A stretch of 64,000 nucleotides of DNA from the NCBI GenBank assembly GCA_016722505.1, contig JADKJH010000002.1:264001-328000 (forward strand), written 5' to 3'. A program made the translations under genes and the position numbers. Positions 45,211 through 54,346 of this stretch are shown here, piece after piece (the first letter of the stretch is position 1; each line of letters begins with the position of its first letter). The notes beneath the pieces were generated by a model. The model did no database searches, was not told the DNA's origin, and saw only the letters and a program-made list of their open reading frames with translations. The DNA is from Holophagaceae bacterium. GTDB lineage: Bacteria > Acidobacteriota > Holophagae > Holophagales > Holophagaceae.

Positions 45211-45234
45211 AGGTCATGACCTCACACGCGTGAG
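45211..45234. promoter_or_regulatory. Two adjacent palindromes after the receiver gene
   Basis: AGGTCATGACCT (45211-45222) is a perfect 12-bp palindrome and CTCACACGCGTGAG (45221-45234) is a nearly perfect one overlapping it. They could be operators for the small gene at 45408 or a weak terminator of the receiver gene. Confidence 0.35.
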
Positions 45235-45407
45235 TTCAACAGATTAGGATGGGGACGCCGCCCTGGGGTCATGGTGCCATGGGCCGCTTGAACTCATCCC
45301 CAAGAACACCCATTACCGTTCGCACCCCAAAAATCTACCGTTCGCGGAAATATTCCGATATCCATGCCCGGACAAGTCACGCTCTGCATCATCAACACGG
45401 AGGCGCG

Positions 45408-45683
45408 ATGGATTGGATGGCGGTGACCAATGAGGTCCGCGCACAGGTTGCCCGCAGTGGTGAAGCTCTCATCCCGTGGTCGATCATCGAGCATGCGGCT
45501 AAAACCATACCAAACGGCCCGATATCATTGCCCGTAGTGAAAAATCCAGGTGAGGAACTTTCGCCGCTTGGCTGGCTGAAGCTCCTTGCTGAGCAAGAAG
45601 GAAACCTTGATTTCACGATCGATTTCTCATCGAAATTAGTCCACCTGAAGAGGCCCATGGGCGCTTCGCCTGGGATGGGCTAA
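45408..45683 (+). CDS. Small hypothetical protein
   Basis: This 91-aa protein begins with MDWMAVTNEVRAQVARSGEA and has no recognised domain, no signal peptide and no membrane helix. The chosen ATG has a strong GGAGG site 4 nt upstream; the open frame reaches back to 45249 without one. It is preceded by the palindromes at 45211-45234 and followed by a short ATTCACCA triplication at 45718-45743. Confidence 0.5.
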   Translation: MDWMAVTNEVRAQVARSGEALIPWSIIEHAAKTIPNGPISLPVVKNPGEELSPLGWLKLLAEQEGNLDFTIDFSSKLVHLKRPMGASPGMG

Positions 45684-45828
45684 CACCATCGCAAGCCTCT
45701 GCACGGAAGCCCCGACAATTCACCAATTCACCAATTCACCAATGAAGCCGAGGACAAGTTACTTCCAAGTTACAGCGAGACCCTGATTCAGACCGATTCT
45801 TTGTGCGGGTATCTCGATGGAGCTTCAA

Positions 45829-45957
45829 ATGAGAATCCGCGGACTCCACCCGTTCAGCCACATCCACGAACCACTGCGCATGGACTTCGCAGCATGGTTG
45901 GCCATCCTGGTTGGAACCTTGCTTGGGCTGCTGTTCCATCCCGAGTTTCATTGGTAG
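45829..45957 (+). CDS. Possible 42-aa membrane protein
   Basis: This reading frame starts at an ATG with GGAG 6 nt upstream (45819-45822) and encodes a short His-containing N-terminus then one hydrophobic helix (MDFAAWLAILVGTLLGLLFH). Too short for confident calling, but ribosome site plus transmembrane segment argue for a real gene. It converges on the phosphoesterase gene. Confidence 0.4.
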   Translation: MRIRGLHPFSHIHEPLRMDFAAWLAILVGTLLGLLFHPEFHW

Positions 45958-45969
45958 GCGTGGCGCTTA

Positions 45970-46599
45970 TCAGAAATCCACCATGATGGGGGCTTGAACC
46001 GCTTTGTACGCCTCATCACATATGGATGCGTTCACAAACTGCACGCCGTTTCGATGAACCACGCCATGGGAACAGTGGATATGGCCGTAGATATGGAGCT
46101 TGAGGGTTGGCAGCGCCTGGACTCGCTCCAGTAGGGCTTCGCAGCCCACATGTTCGCCTGTTGCACCCGGCAGTTTGTCCAAAATCCCATACGGTGGACC
46201 ATGGGTGATCAGCATCTGGGTGTCATCGGGTATCTGTGCCCATTTTTCCGCTAGGCGCTGGCCCCTCGGGAGATTGAATGCCAAGTCGCAGAACCAGGGT
46301 TGCCACGGGCTCCCCCATATCTTGATTTCCTCGATCACGACGCCGGAATCCTGGAGATACACCACACCAGGAGGAAGCAGGCCCGCCACAAGTTCCGGTT
46401 CCCGTTCGAACAAAAAGTCGTGGTTCCCTGCGATAACCACTTTGTGGCGATGCGGCTGAAGCGCAAACCAACTGAACCATTGGGCCACCTCTTTCCAGCT
46501 GCCACAACTGGTGCCATCACCCGCATGGATCAGCACATCTCCCCCGGGGATGGCGAATCCGTGCTGGAGATGGGTGTCTGAAATGCAAACGATGCGCAC
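45970..46599 (-). CDS. Calcineurin-type metallophosphoesterase
   Basis: This 209-aa enzyme has the full metal-site set: ISDTHLQHG, VLIHAGDGTSCG, VIAGNHDF, LITHGPPYG and IYGHIHCSHG. Length and order match small phosphoesterases that hydrolyse nucleotide or phosphoester substrates in the cytoplasm. One oddity is GDGTS in place of the more common GDLTH. The substrate is not inferable. The isochorismatase-type gene lies upstream on the same strand, separated by 193 bp. Confidence 0.85.
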   Translation of the reverse strand: MRIVCISDTHLQHGFAIPGGDVLIHAGDGTSCGSWKEVAQWFSWFALQPHRHKVVIAGNHDFLFEREPELVAGLLPPGVVYLQDSGVVIEEIKIWGSPWQPWFCDLAFNLPRGQRLAEKWAQIPDDTQMLITHGPPYGILDKLPGATGEHVGCEALLERVQALPTLKLHIYGHIHCSHGVVHRNGVQFVNASICDEAYKAVQAPIMVDF

Positions 46600-46792
46600 A
46601 GGAGGATCCTCTCTCGTTCAGCGATGGCAGGGGTTCGGCTCTCCTTGACACTATCAACAAACGCCATGGAGGGATCGAGAGACCGGGCGCGTTCGAGTAC
46701 GGCTTCATGGCCTTCGTTGCCATCAAAGCGCTGCACGGTACGTTCAGGGACGTGCATCCGTTGATGCATGGTGCTGCAACGCTATCCGCGGC

Positions 46793-47389
46793 CTATATCG
46801 TGTGGGGCTGACCCTCCTTCATCAGGGCTGATACGGCCTTGAAAGCTGGGTGGTTCTTGTCCCGGGCCCATTCAAAGGCCACCGATTCGTGGTTGGTGAT
46901 GGAAGCGCCGGCGGCGGCCATGCGATCCAATGCATGCTTCCGGTATTCCTCGCCGCGGCCGCTGACTGCATCCCAGCAAAGGTGCACTTCATGGTTCGTG
47001 GCGAGCAATTCAAGCACGGTCTGCATCACGCAGACATGGGCTTCGATGCCGGCCACGACAATCTGGCGCTGCTCAGTCGGTAGGCCGGGCCGGGCCTTGC
47101 CAAGCAGGGGCCCGAAGCCGGAATCACCGCAACAGCCGAAGGCGGTTTTCTCCAGAAAATACTTGGAGGCGGAGAGGGCATCGTAGATGTCGCGGATGCT
47201 GGCTTCCGTAGGCCCAATGCCCTTGGGGTATTGCTCCGTCAGCACCACCGGAACCGAAAAGAGCTCTGCCAGCCTCATCAAACGACGGGTTGTTTCTAAG
47301 ACCAAAGCAGGGCGATGCACCATCTGGACAAGTTTGCCCTGGAGGTCGATCACCACCAGGATGCTGCGGGCCGAATCGAGAAGGGGCAC
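46793..47389 (-). CDS. Isochorismatase-family cysteine hydrolase
   Basis: This 198-aa protein has the N-terminal Asp (ILVVIDLQGKLVQMV), a Lys (FLEKTAFGCC) and the nucleophile Cys in VVAGIEAHVCVMQTVLELLA. These form the Asp-Lys-Cys set of the family. A cis-peptide Gly-Ile-Glu loop precedes the Cys as expected. Family members hydrolyse isochorismate, nicotinamide or carbamoyl groups; which one is not clear. The region continues with a minus-strand ferredoxin-type gene upstream. Confidence 0.82.
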   Translation of the reverse strand: MPLLDSARSILVVIDLQGKLVQMVHRPALVLETTRRLMRLAELFSVPVVLTEQYPKGIGPTEASIRDIYDALSASKYFLEKTAFGCCGDSGFGPLLGKARPGLPTEQRQIVVAGIEAHVCVMQTVLELLATNHEVHLCWDAVSGRGEEYRKHALDRMAAAGASITNHESVAFEWARDKNHPAFKAVSALMKEGQPHTI

Positions 47390-47452
47390 TGGAACCTCCG
47401 GAAACGCCGATGAGCGTAACGCAATTCGCGCAGAACCAGCGGATCAAGCGGC

Positions 47453-48634
47453 TCAACCGCGCCCGAATGAAAACGCCCGCCGGACCTGCGTCTTAAGCCG
47501 GCTGGACACAAAAGGGCCAAGACGGCCTTTCTCCCGGAGAATGCGAACGAAGAGATCGCGCTTCTTGCGGGGCGGAAGCGTCCGCTGTTCGGACGGAACC
47601 AAACTCAGGGCTCCCTTTTCACATGCGGAAATGCAAGCCCCGCAGCCCAGGCAGACCGCCCCCTTGACCTCGGCGTAGCGATCCTTTGGAGACGCAAAGG
47701 CCCGGCCCTTCGGAAGGCCGATGGCCTTCACGTTGCACGCGCTGAAACAGGTTCCACAGTAATCGCAGCGTTCCGGATCGATGACCGCGGTAAAGCCTGT
47801 TTTCGCGATGCCCTCATGGAATCCCATCTGGACTCCAGCCATGAGTTCGCAACAGCATCGGCAGCAGTTGCAAATGAAAGAAGGCTTCTCCCGGATGTTG
47901 TCGGTGACATGGGTGAGACGCAGGTCTCGCGCCCGGTTAATGACCTCCAGTAGTTCTGCCTCGGTCTTCGATTCGGCGAAACCCCGACGGGACAGGAAGC
48001 GGGCAGCGCTGCCGAGGGAGATGCAGATGCCCTCCATGGGCGCGCCCTTGGCGCAGGTCTTTCCCTGGTGCGACTTTTTGTGGCGGCAGTAGCAGATGCC
48101 TACGGCGCCGAATCCCGCCTCGCGGATGATCTCGCGCGCCTGTTCGTAGGTGGCGATCTCCGAAGTCACGGGGATGTGCTCTTCGTAGGCGAGGGCGCGG
48201 GTAAGTTGGGTTTTGCTGCCGAAGAATTCCTTAGCTTGGCTTTCCTCCAGGTACTCGCGCATGAGTTTGGCCAGATGCTCCATGGGCAGATCGGTCCGAT
48301 GCTTCATGAAGGTGAATTCGAAGAATCCGATGAGGCCGGGCATCAGCAGGTAGTAGGTGGTGCCGGCATAGGGCATGTCCATGACCAGACCCTTATCGGC
48401 CATGGTTTCCAATAGCGGCAGCAGGTCTTCCGCGGGCATCTCCGTGGCCCGGGTGAGTTCAGCAAGAGTGGATTCTTCCAATGGGAAGCGCGAAGCCACG
48501 AAGGCCTCCCGCTCATCGAAGAGCAAGGCGAGGATCTCCCGCAGCTTCGCGCTGTCCACCAGCCCGATGGGGTACTTGTTCAGCCGGTCAATAAGCGGAA
48601 CAAGGCTGTCCTTGGTACCCAGGTGATGTCCCAT
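47453..48634 (-). CDS. 4Fe-4S ferredoxin-type protein with N-terminal winged helix
   Basis: This 393-aa protein has an N-terminal region with a wHTH-like segment (ESTLAELTRATEMPAEDLLP) and TYYLLMPGLIGFFEF. Cys-rich segments follow: GICYCRHKKSH, ICNCCRCCCELMAG, then two 4Fe-4S motifs CDYCGTCFSACNVKAIG and CLGCGACISACEKGAL. The start at 48634 has AGGAG upstream. It resembles oxidoreductase-linked ferredoxins found in anaerobes, and probably carries two or three clusters. No partner gene is adjacent; the electron route is unknown. Confidence 0.8.
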   Translation of the reverse strand: MGHHLGTKDSLVPLIDRLNKYPIGLVDSAKLREILALLFDEREAFVASRFPLEESTLAELTRATEMPAEDLLPLLETMADKGLVMDMPYAGTTYYLLMPGLIGFFEFTFMKHRTDLPMEHLAKLMREYLEESQAKEFFGSKTQLTRALAYEEHIPVTSEIATYEQAREIIREAGFGAVGICYCRHKKSHQGKTCAKGAPMEGICISLGSAARFLSRRGFAESKTEAELLEVINRARDLRLTHVTDNIREKPSFICNCCRCCCELMAGVQMGFHEGIAKTGFTAVIDPERCDYCGTCFSACNVKAIGLPKGRAFASPKDRYAEVKGAVCLGCGACISACEKGALSLVPSEQRTLPPRKKRDLFVRILREKGRLGPFVSSRLKTQVRRAFSFGRG

Positions 48635-48745
48635 CGTTGGACTCCTGCCTGAGTATAGAAAGATCAGCATGCGATTTGGGGCGGATTAGGCCTGGGAGGG
48701 ATGATGGGATCTTGTTTCGCGGTCCGAAATGCGGATACTCGGCTT

Positions 48746-49669
48746 ATGATCAAACAACTCCATGGTTTCTTGGCAATTTGGTGCGTGCTGCTGCTCACAG
48801 GATGCTTGGATTATGGGCAGCAAACCCTCACCTACCGGTACGATGCGAAGAGCGATACGCTCCGCATTTTCCAGGTCTACCAGGGGATATTCGGCGAGGA
48901 CCAGCCGGCCGGACTTTCCAGTAAGGAGCTGGATCAGCTGCAGTCGGTGTTGGTTGGGCAGCGCACGTTCTTCTTCGCAAATTGGATCTTGGAATATAAC
49001 CGTGACGAGGTGAGCAACTCGTTAGATCGCCTGACAAAGCCGAACGCCCAGCAGGACGCGAAACGCGATCCTGTGATTCGTAGTCGGCAGGAAGCCTTCC
49101 TCAAGCTGCTTCTAGACAACATACGCGTGGAGAATGGAGCGTTCTACCTGGATGGGCAAGGTAGGCTATGCGGCACACAGTTCGTCTCTGTAAAACAATT
49201 TTCAAAACTGGCGGCGGCCGCCAATGTACAGATCCAGGATTTCCTGAAGGCTGAGGCTGTCCGGGAAAATGTATCTGTCGAGGAACATGATCTCTTCCTC
49301 AAGTCCATCGAACAGCCGCAAACCTATATCGCTGTTGAGGGAAATCAAATCCGCTTGCGGCTCCCCATGACCCGCGCTGCCTTCGAAAAAACCTATGGCC
49401 CGAAATCGGGCTCCACAAAGCAGTTGGATGAATTCAAGCGACAGGGCGGGACGTTCGCATTCGCAGACAATGAAATGAAATGGAGCATCGGAAAACCGTT
49501 GGACCACACGACCGAATTGACTCTTTCTGTTTCAGATAAGCCATACGTTTCAAATGCTTTGAGCGAGGTTAAAAGGCGTACCGTTGTTCGCGAAAAAATG
49601 GATCTCGCCGCGGTTTCGAAAGCGTTTATCTGGGGGACAAACACCATGGTGAACCCATCAAAACCCTAA
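48746..49669 (+). CDS. Putative lipoprotein, unknown function
   Basis: This 307-aa precursor has a good lipobox (HGFLAIWCVLLLTGCLDYG), so it is an acylated envelope protein. The mature part alternates beta-rich and helical stretches with no recognised domain; TLTYRYDAKSDTLRIFQVYQ near the N-terminus is distinctive. The start is the ATG at 48746 directly before the signal peptide; an upstream ATG at 48701 adds a non-signal stretch. It stands alone between the ferredoxin-type gene (divergent) and the aspartase gene (convergent). Confidence 0.7.
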   Translation: MIKQLHGFLAIWCVLLLTGCLDYGQQTLTYRYDAKSDTLRIFQVYQGIFGEDQPAGLSSKELDQLQSVLVGQRTFFFANWILEYNRDEVSNSLDRLTKPNAQQDAKRDPVIRSRQEAFLKLLLDNIRVENGAFYLDGQGRLCGTQFVSVKQFSKLAAAANVQIQDFLKAEAVRENVSVEEHDLFLKSIEQPQTYIAVEGNQIRLRLPMTRAAFEKTYGPKSGSTKQLDEFKRQGGTFAFADNEMKWSIGKPLDHTTELTLSVSDKPYVSNALSEVKRRTVVREKMDLAAVSKAFIWGTNTMVNPSKP

Positions 49670-49719
49670 GTGTTGTTTCACCTACGCCTGCAGGGGATTC
49701 TCCCAGGTGCGGACGGGTC

Positions 49720-51591
49720 CTAAGGGGTTTTCATCTGCAAGGGACGGGGCTGGGTCATGGCTTCCAAGCTCAGGGCATCGTCGAGTTCGGCGATGTTGAG
49801 GTAGCCCTTTTCCAGGATGATCTCCCGCACGGAAGCCCCGGTTTCCAGGGCGATCTTGGCGACTTCGGTGGCGCGCTTGTAGCCGATGACGGGCATCACA
49901 GCGGTGACGATGCCGATGCTGTGCTCCACCAGATCGCGGCAGTGCTCGCGGTTGGCGGTGATGCCCGTGATGCACTTGGTGGTGAGTACGTTCACGGCGG
50001 CGGTCAGCATGCGCAAGCTGTTGGCGAGGCTGTAGGCCAGGATGGGCTCCATCACGTTGAGCTGGAGTTGGCCGGCCTCGGCCGCGAGGGTGATGGTCAG
50101 ATCGTTCCCGATGACCGAGAAGGCCACTTGGTTGACTACTTCCGGAATCACCGGATTCACCTTGCCGGGCATGATGCTGCTGCCGGGCTGCATGGCCGGC
50201 AGGTTGATCTCTCCAAAGCCGCAGCGGGGGCCGCTGCTGAGCAGGCGCAGGTCATTGCACATCTTGCTCAACTTCACTGCGGCGCGTTTCACGACGCCCG
50301 AGAACATCACGAAGGCGCCGGTGTCCGGGGTCGCTTCGACAAGGTTTTCCGCAAGCACAATCTCCAGGCCGGTATTTCGACGCAACTCCTCCACCACGAT
50401 CTGGGGATAGCGAGGATCGGCGCAGATGCCCGTGCCGATGGCTGTCCCGCCCATGTTCACTTCGAGAAAGAGCCGCGCGGTTTCCCTTAAGCGCTCGATG
50501 TCCTCGCCGGTGGTGATGGCGTAGGCCTCGAATTCCTGGCCGAGGGTCATGGGGACTGCGTCCTGAAGCTGGGTGCGCCCCATCTTGATGACATCGCTGA
50601 ACTCCCGGCCCTTGGCGTGTAGCGCAACCTTCAACTTCTCCATGGCTTCCAGCAAAGTCTTGAGCATGAAGATGGTGGAGAGGCGCAATGCCGTGGGATA
50701 CACGTCGTTGGTGCTCTGCCCCAAATTGACGTGATCGTTGGGGTGGCACTTCGCGTAATCGCCACGCTTCTCCCCCATCAGCTCAAGGGCGCGATTGGCG
50801 ATCACTTCATTGGCATTCATGTTGGTGGAAGTGCCGGCACCGCCTTGCACCATGTCCGTGGGGAAATGGCCGTGCCAGTGGCCGTCAATGATTTCGCGGC
50901 AGGCGGTATCAATGGCCTGGGCGATGGCGGGATCCAGTAGACCCAGGCGGGCATTGGCTCTGGCCGCGGCCTGCTTGACCAGCGCCAGGGATCTCACCAT
51001 GGCCGGGAAATGGCTGACAGGTGTTCCTGTGATGGGGAAATTCTGCACCGCGCGCAGCGTCTGCACGCCAAATAGCGCATCACTGGGCACTTCCATGGGT
51101 CCGATGAGATCAGACTCATGGCGGGTGGAGCCGCTGGCGTACGCCTGCTCACGGCCCATACTGCCGCCCCCTGTGTAAACCAGGCGGCGATGGAGCACGT
51201 TAGCCACCTTGCTCAGAATGGCGATGGCGGCGCCACCATCCTGCGCCAATCGTCCCAGCACTTCTTCCCGATCAAGTTCCAGCAAAATTGAATTGGTTTG
51301 AACTTGGGCAGATGCCGTGTGGGCCACGGCGGTGAGAAAGGCTTGTTCTCCGGCCACATCTCCCGGCCCCAAAACGATGAGAGGTTCGGGTCCATCGCCA
51401 TTGTCCCGGGAGACTTCGACCTTGCCTTCGGCAATCACGTAACAAGCCAGGCGAGCGTCGCCCTGCCGGAAAAGATAATCACCCGCTGCGAATTTGCGTT
51501 GCTGAGTGGCACTGGCCACCAAGTCCAAATGGGGTTCCGGCAGTCCGGAGAATATCTCCGAGTTCCGCAGAATGGATTTCACAGCTTCCAT
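49720..51591 (-). CDS. aspA: Aspartate ammonia-lyase with N-terminal cNMP-binding domain
   Basis: This 623-aa fusion has a cyclic-nucleotide-binding domain at residues 1-125 (SEIFSGLPEPHLDLVASATQ, GDYLFRQGDARLACYVIAEG, GPGDVAGEQAFL) joined by a Gly/Ser-rich linker to a complete aspartase (155-623). Lyase marks: HESDLIGPMEVPSDALFGVQ, GGAGTSTNMNANEVIANRAL, SQSTNDVYP-type NLGQSTNDVYPTALRL and the signature GSSIMPGKVNPVIPE. Aspartase deaminates aspartate to fumarate. The fusion suggests allosteric control by a nucleotide. It is divergent from a malic enzyme gene across a CRP-type site. Confidence 0.9.
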   Translation of the reverse strand: MEAVKSILRNSEIFSGLPEPHLDLVASATQQRKFAAGDYLFRQGDARLACYVIAEGKVEVSRDNGDGPEPLIVLGPGDVAGEQAFLTAVAHTASAQVQTNSILLELDREEVLGRLAQDGGAAIAILSKVANVLHRRLVYTGGGSMGREQAYASGSTRHESDLIGPMEVPSDALFGVQTLRAVQNFPITGTPVSHFPAMVRSLALVKQAAARANARLGLLDPAIAQAIDTACREIIDGHWHGHFPTDMVQGGAGTSTNMNANEVIANRALELMGEKRGDYAKCHPNDHVNLGQSTNDVYPTALRLSTIFMLKTLLEAMEKLKVALHAKGREFSDVIKMGRTQLQDAVPMTLGQEFEAYAITTGEDIERLRETARLFLEVNMGGTAIGTGICADPRYPQIVVEELRRNTGLEIVLAENLVEATPDTGAFVMFSGVVKRAAVKLSKMCNDLRLLSSGPRCGFGEINLPAMQPGSSIMPGKVNPVIPEVVNQVAFSVIGNDLTITLAAEAGQLQLNVMEPILAYSLANSLRMLTAAVNVLTTKCITGITANREHCRDLVEHSIGIVTAVMPVIGYKRATEVAKIALETGASVREIILEKGYLNIAELDDALSLEAMTQPRPLQMKTP

Positions 51592-51900
51592 GGAGGGCCT
51601 CCCGCCGGACCGAAACCGGCTCGATCATGCTAACTCGGAGCCATCGCGACAAAATCACAGGTTCATCACAAGCGAGGAATGGCCGCATTTCCCCGGGGGC
51701 TTGAGTGGTCCAGAGATGGCCCTTTTTGTTGAGCGCCAACTGGCCGCGGCTCCCCTGATGTGACTGGAATCACATGGGGCAGCGCGCTGAAGCCATGGGT
51801 CGGAGTACATTCGAGAAAGCCGTAGGCATCGCTGCAAGCTTGGGCTTCCTGAGCTCAATGCTCAATGCTCAATGCCTTTGGCGCTCGACCGGGAGTTCCC
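51592..51900. other. 309-bp divergent promoter region (aspA/maeA)
   Basis: This region holds the promoters of both genes. Besides the CRP-type palindrome at 51758-51775 it has CTCAATG repeated three times near 51855-51876 and no coding signal. A GGAG ribosome site for the malic enzyme is at its right edge. Confidence 0.5.
51758..51775. promoter_or_regulatory. Perfect CRP-type palindrome
   Basis: ATGTGA-CTGGAA-TCACAT is a perfect inverted repeat matching the CRP half-site TGTGA-N6-TCACA exactly. It lies 126 bp from the maeA start and 167 bp from the aspA start. A CRP/FNR-family factor is the likely ligand; none is encoded in the window. Confidence 0.6.
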
Positions 51901-53628
51901 ATGAAGACCTTTGATTTCAAGATTGATCCCCTGACCGGCGAAGAATACTACGAAGTAGCCATCACCGGCCGTCAGCTTTTGAATGATCCGCATTTGAACA
52001 AGGCCTCGGCCTTCACGGAAGAGGAACGTCTCAGCCTGGGCCTGGATGGCTTGGTGACCTCGGGTGTTTCCACCATGGAAATCCAGTTGGACCGGGCCCT
52101 GGAATCCTTCCGCCGGAAGCCCGACGATCTCGAGCGCTACCTGTACCTGATCGGCCTCCAGGACCGCAGCGAGCCCCTGTTCTACCGCCTGCTGGTGGAT
52201 AACCTGATCGAGATGGTGCCCATCATCTACACCCCCACCGTCGGCCAGGCCTGCTTGCAGATGAGCCACATCCAACGCCGGTTCCGAGGCGTCTACATCA
52301 CACCCGACAATATCGCCAACATTGATCAGATCTTCCAGGGCATCTCGCTGCCCCATGTCTACCTGATCGTGGTCACCGATGGAGAACGGATCCTGGGCCT
52401 GGGCGACCTGGGTTCCGATGGCATGGGCATCCCCGTGGGCAAGGTGAGCCTTTACGTCGCCGCCGGGGGCCTGCACCCCGCAATCTGCCTGCCCATCAGC
52501 TTGGACGTGGGCACGAACAACGAACGTTTATTGAACGATCCTCTCTACCTGGGCTACCGGCACCGCCGGCCTGAAGGCGAAGCCTATGAGGAAATCGTGG
52601 AGAAATTCGTGCTGGGCGTGCGGCGCAACTTCCCCGACGCATTGCTGCAGTGGGAGGACTTCGCCAAGCACAAAGCCTTCAATAATCTCGAGCACTACCG
52701 CGACCGCATCCTCTCCTTCAACGACGACATCCAAGGCACCGGCGCCACTGCCCTGGCCGCATTGATGACCGCCATGCGCATCAAGGGCGAAGCCTTCAAG
52801 GATCAGCGCTTCGTCATCGTGGGCCTGGGCCAGGCGGGCACCGGCGTCGGCCTGAACATCCGCGCCCAGTTGAAAGAAGAGGGACTGAACGAAGAGGAAA
52901 TCCGGGCGCGCATCTTCGCGGTGGAACAGCAGGGACTATTGGTTGAAGGCGATCCCAAATTGGAGGCACCGCAGATTCCCTTCGCCCAGAGCCAGAACAA
53001 CCTAGCCGGATGGACGCCCACGGAATCCGGCTTCTTTGCGCTGGCCGATGTGGTCCACAACGCCAAACCCACTGTGCTTATCGGTGTCACAGCGCAACGC
53101 GGGCTCTTCAGCGAAGCCATCCTGGCCGAAGTCGCCCAGAACACCGAACGCCCGGTGATCCTGGCGCTTTCAAATCCAACCTCCAGAACCGAATGCACCC
53201 CCGAAGAAGTCGCCCGCGCCACGGATGGACGCGGACTCATCGCCACAGGCAGTCCCTTCGATTCCATCGAATGGAAAGGCCGCACCCTGCGCGTTTCCCA
53301 GTGCAACAACCTGTATATTTTCCCCGGCATGGGGTTAGGCGCCCTGGTCGCCAAGGCCACCAAGATCACCGACGGAATGTTCCTGGCGGGTACCCGGGCC
53401 ATAAGCGCCATGGTCACCCCGCAACAAGAATCCGAAGGCATGCTGCTGCCGCCCATGCAGGACATCCGCGAAGTTTCTGCCGCAGTGGCTGTCGCAGTGG
53501 GCCGCGAAGCCCGGGACCATGGCCTCGCCAGGCGCGTGGACGATGCCAAGCTCGAACAATTGGTCCGCAAGGCCCAATGGAATCCCGCATACGCGCCCTA
53601 TCGGCCAGGCCCAAATTCACGAATGTGA
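51901..53628 (+). CDS. maeA: NAD-dependent malic enzyme (decarboxylating)
   Basis: Malic enzyme oxidatively decarboxylates malate to pyruvate. The 575-aa protein is of the large (eukaryote-like) class. Visible are YTPTVGQACLQMSHIQRRFR, DGERILGLGDLGSDGMGIPV, FNDDIQGTGATALAALMTAM, the NAD-binding VIVGLGQAGTGVGLNI, and SNPTSRTECTPEEVARATDG. The ATG at 51901 is preceded by GGGAG. With aspartase it links aspartate, fumarate, malate and pyruvate. Confidence 0.93.
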   Translation: MKTFDFKIDPLTGEEYYEVAITGRQLLNDPHLNKASAFTEEERLSLGLDGLVTSGVSTMEIQLDRALESFRRKPDDLERYLYLIGLQDRSEPLFYRLLVDNLIEMVPIIYTPTVGQACLQMSHIQRRFRGVYITPDNIANIDQIFQGISLPHVYLIVVTDGERILGLGDLGSDGMGIPVGKVSLYVAAGGLHPAICLPISLDVGTNNERLLNDPLYLGYRHRRPEGEAYEEIVEKFVLGVRRNFPDALLQWEDFAKHKAFNNLEHYRDRILSFNDDIQGTGATALAALMTAMRIKGEAFKDQRFVIVGLGQAGTGVGLNIRAQLKEEGLNEEEIRARIFAVEQQGLLVEGDPKLEAPQIPFAQSQNNLAGWTPTESGFFALADVVHNAKPTVLIGVTAQRGLFSEAILAEVAQNTERPVILALSNPTSRTECTPEEVARATDGRGLIATGSPFDSIEWKGRTLRVSQCNNLYIFPGMGLGALVAKATKITDGMFLAGTRAISAMVTPQQESEGMLLPPMQDIREVSAAVAVAVGREARDHGLARRVDDAKLEQLVRKAQWNPAYAPYRPGPNSRM

Positions 53629-53824
53629 CTTTCGTCCTACGATCTCTGGGATATGGTTGAAAGCTATTGAAAACATTGAAATGTTTGAGCGGCTTGATAT
53701 CCCGACCACAAGCCTGTCCGGGTCTTGGAACCCGCATTCAAACCTGCCAATAAAGTTTCATCGAACCCGCTTGAACTGGGATGATTCAGAAGGGCCAATC
53801 AGCGGTTTTCCCGGAGAATGAACA

Positions 53825-54346
53825 ATGGCAAAAACATTGGACTATGCGAGCCTCAGCCTCATGGATGCCCTGGACTTGGCGATTCTGGTGGAAGAAGAAG
53901 CCCAGGAACGCTACGAAGAATTCGCCCACCAGATGACCATCCACCACACGCCCGATGCCGCCAAATTTTTTCTGCTGATGGAGCAGAACGAAGCCAAGCA
54001 CAAGGTCCTCTTGACGATGCGCCGGAAGAAACTATTTGGTTCCACGCCGCGCAGGGTGAACCGCGAAATGCTCTGGGACGTTGAAGCGCCGGAGTACGAC
54101 GGGGCCCGGGCGTTCATGACCCTGCGCCAAGCGCTCCATGTGGTCATGGCCGCTGAAACCAAAGCCCATGATTTTTTCGACACCACCCTGAAGCACATCA
54201 CCAGCCCGGAAGTCCGGACGCTTTTCGAAGAGCTGCGGGCCGAAGAAACCGAGCACCAGGAGGCTGTCCGGATTGAACTTGCCAAGCTTCCTCCCGGCCC
54301 GGACCCCGATCCTGAAGATTATGTCGACGAGCCCAACGCGCATTAG
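53825..54346 (+). CDS. Ferritin-like (rubrerythrin-type) protein
   Basis: This 173-aa four-helix protein has the paired Glu/His of a di-iron site: LAILVEEEAQERYEEFAHQM, LLMEQNEAKHKVLL, HVVMAAETKAHDFFDTTLKH and LRAEETEHQEAVR. There is no C-terminal rubredoxin domain. Such proteins reduce peroxides or bind iron. GGAG lies 8 nt before the ATG. The stop overlaps the opposing acyltransferase stop by two bases. Confidence 0.82.
   Translation: MAKTLDYASLSLMDALDLAILVEEEAQERYEEFAHQMTIHHTPDAAKFFLLMEQNEAKHKVLLTMRRKKLFGSTPRRVNREMLWDVEAPEYDGARAFMTLRQALHVVMAAETKAHDFFDTTLKHITSPEVRTLFEELRAEETEHQEAVRIELAKLPPGPDPDPEDYVDEPNAH

Noticed and set aside
46530..46769. 79-codon minus-strand frame upstream of the phosphoesterase
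   Set aside because: No ribosome site or similarity; it overlaps the phosphoesterase 5' end in another frame.
53629..53824. Possible small frame between malic enzyme and ferritin-like gene
   Set aside because: A short plus-strand frame near 53682 lacks a ribosome site; treated as non-coding.
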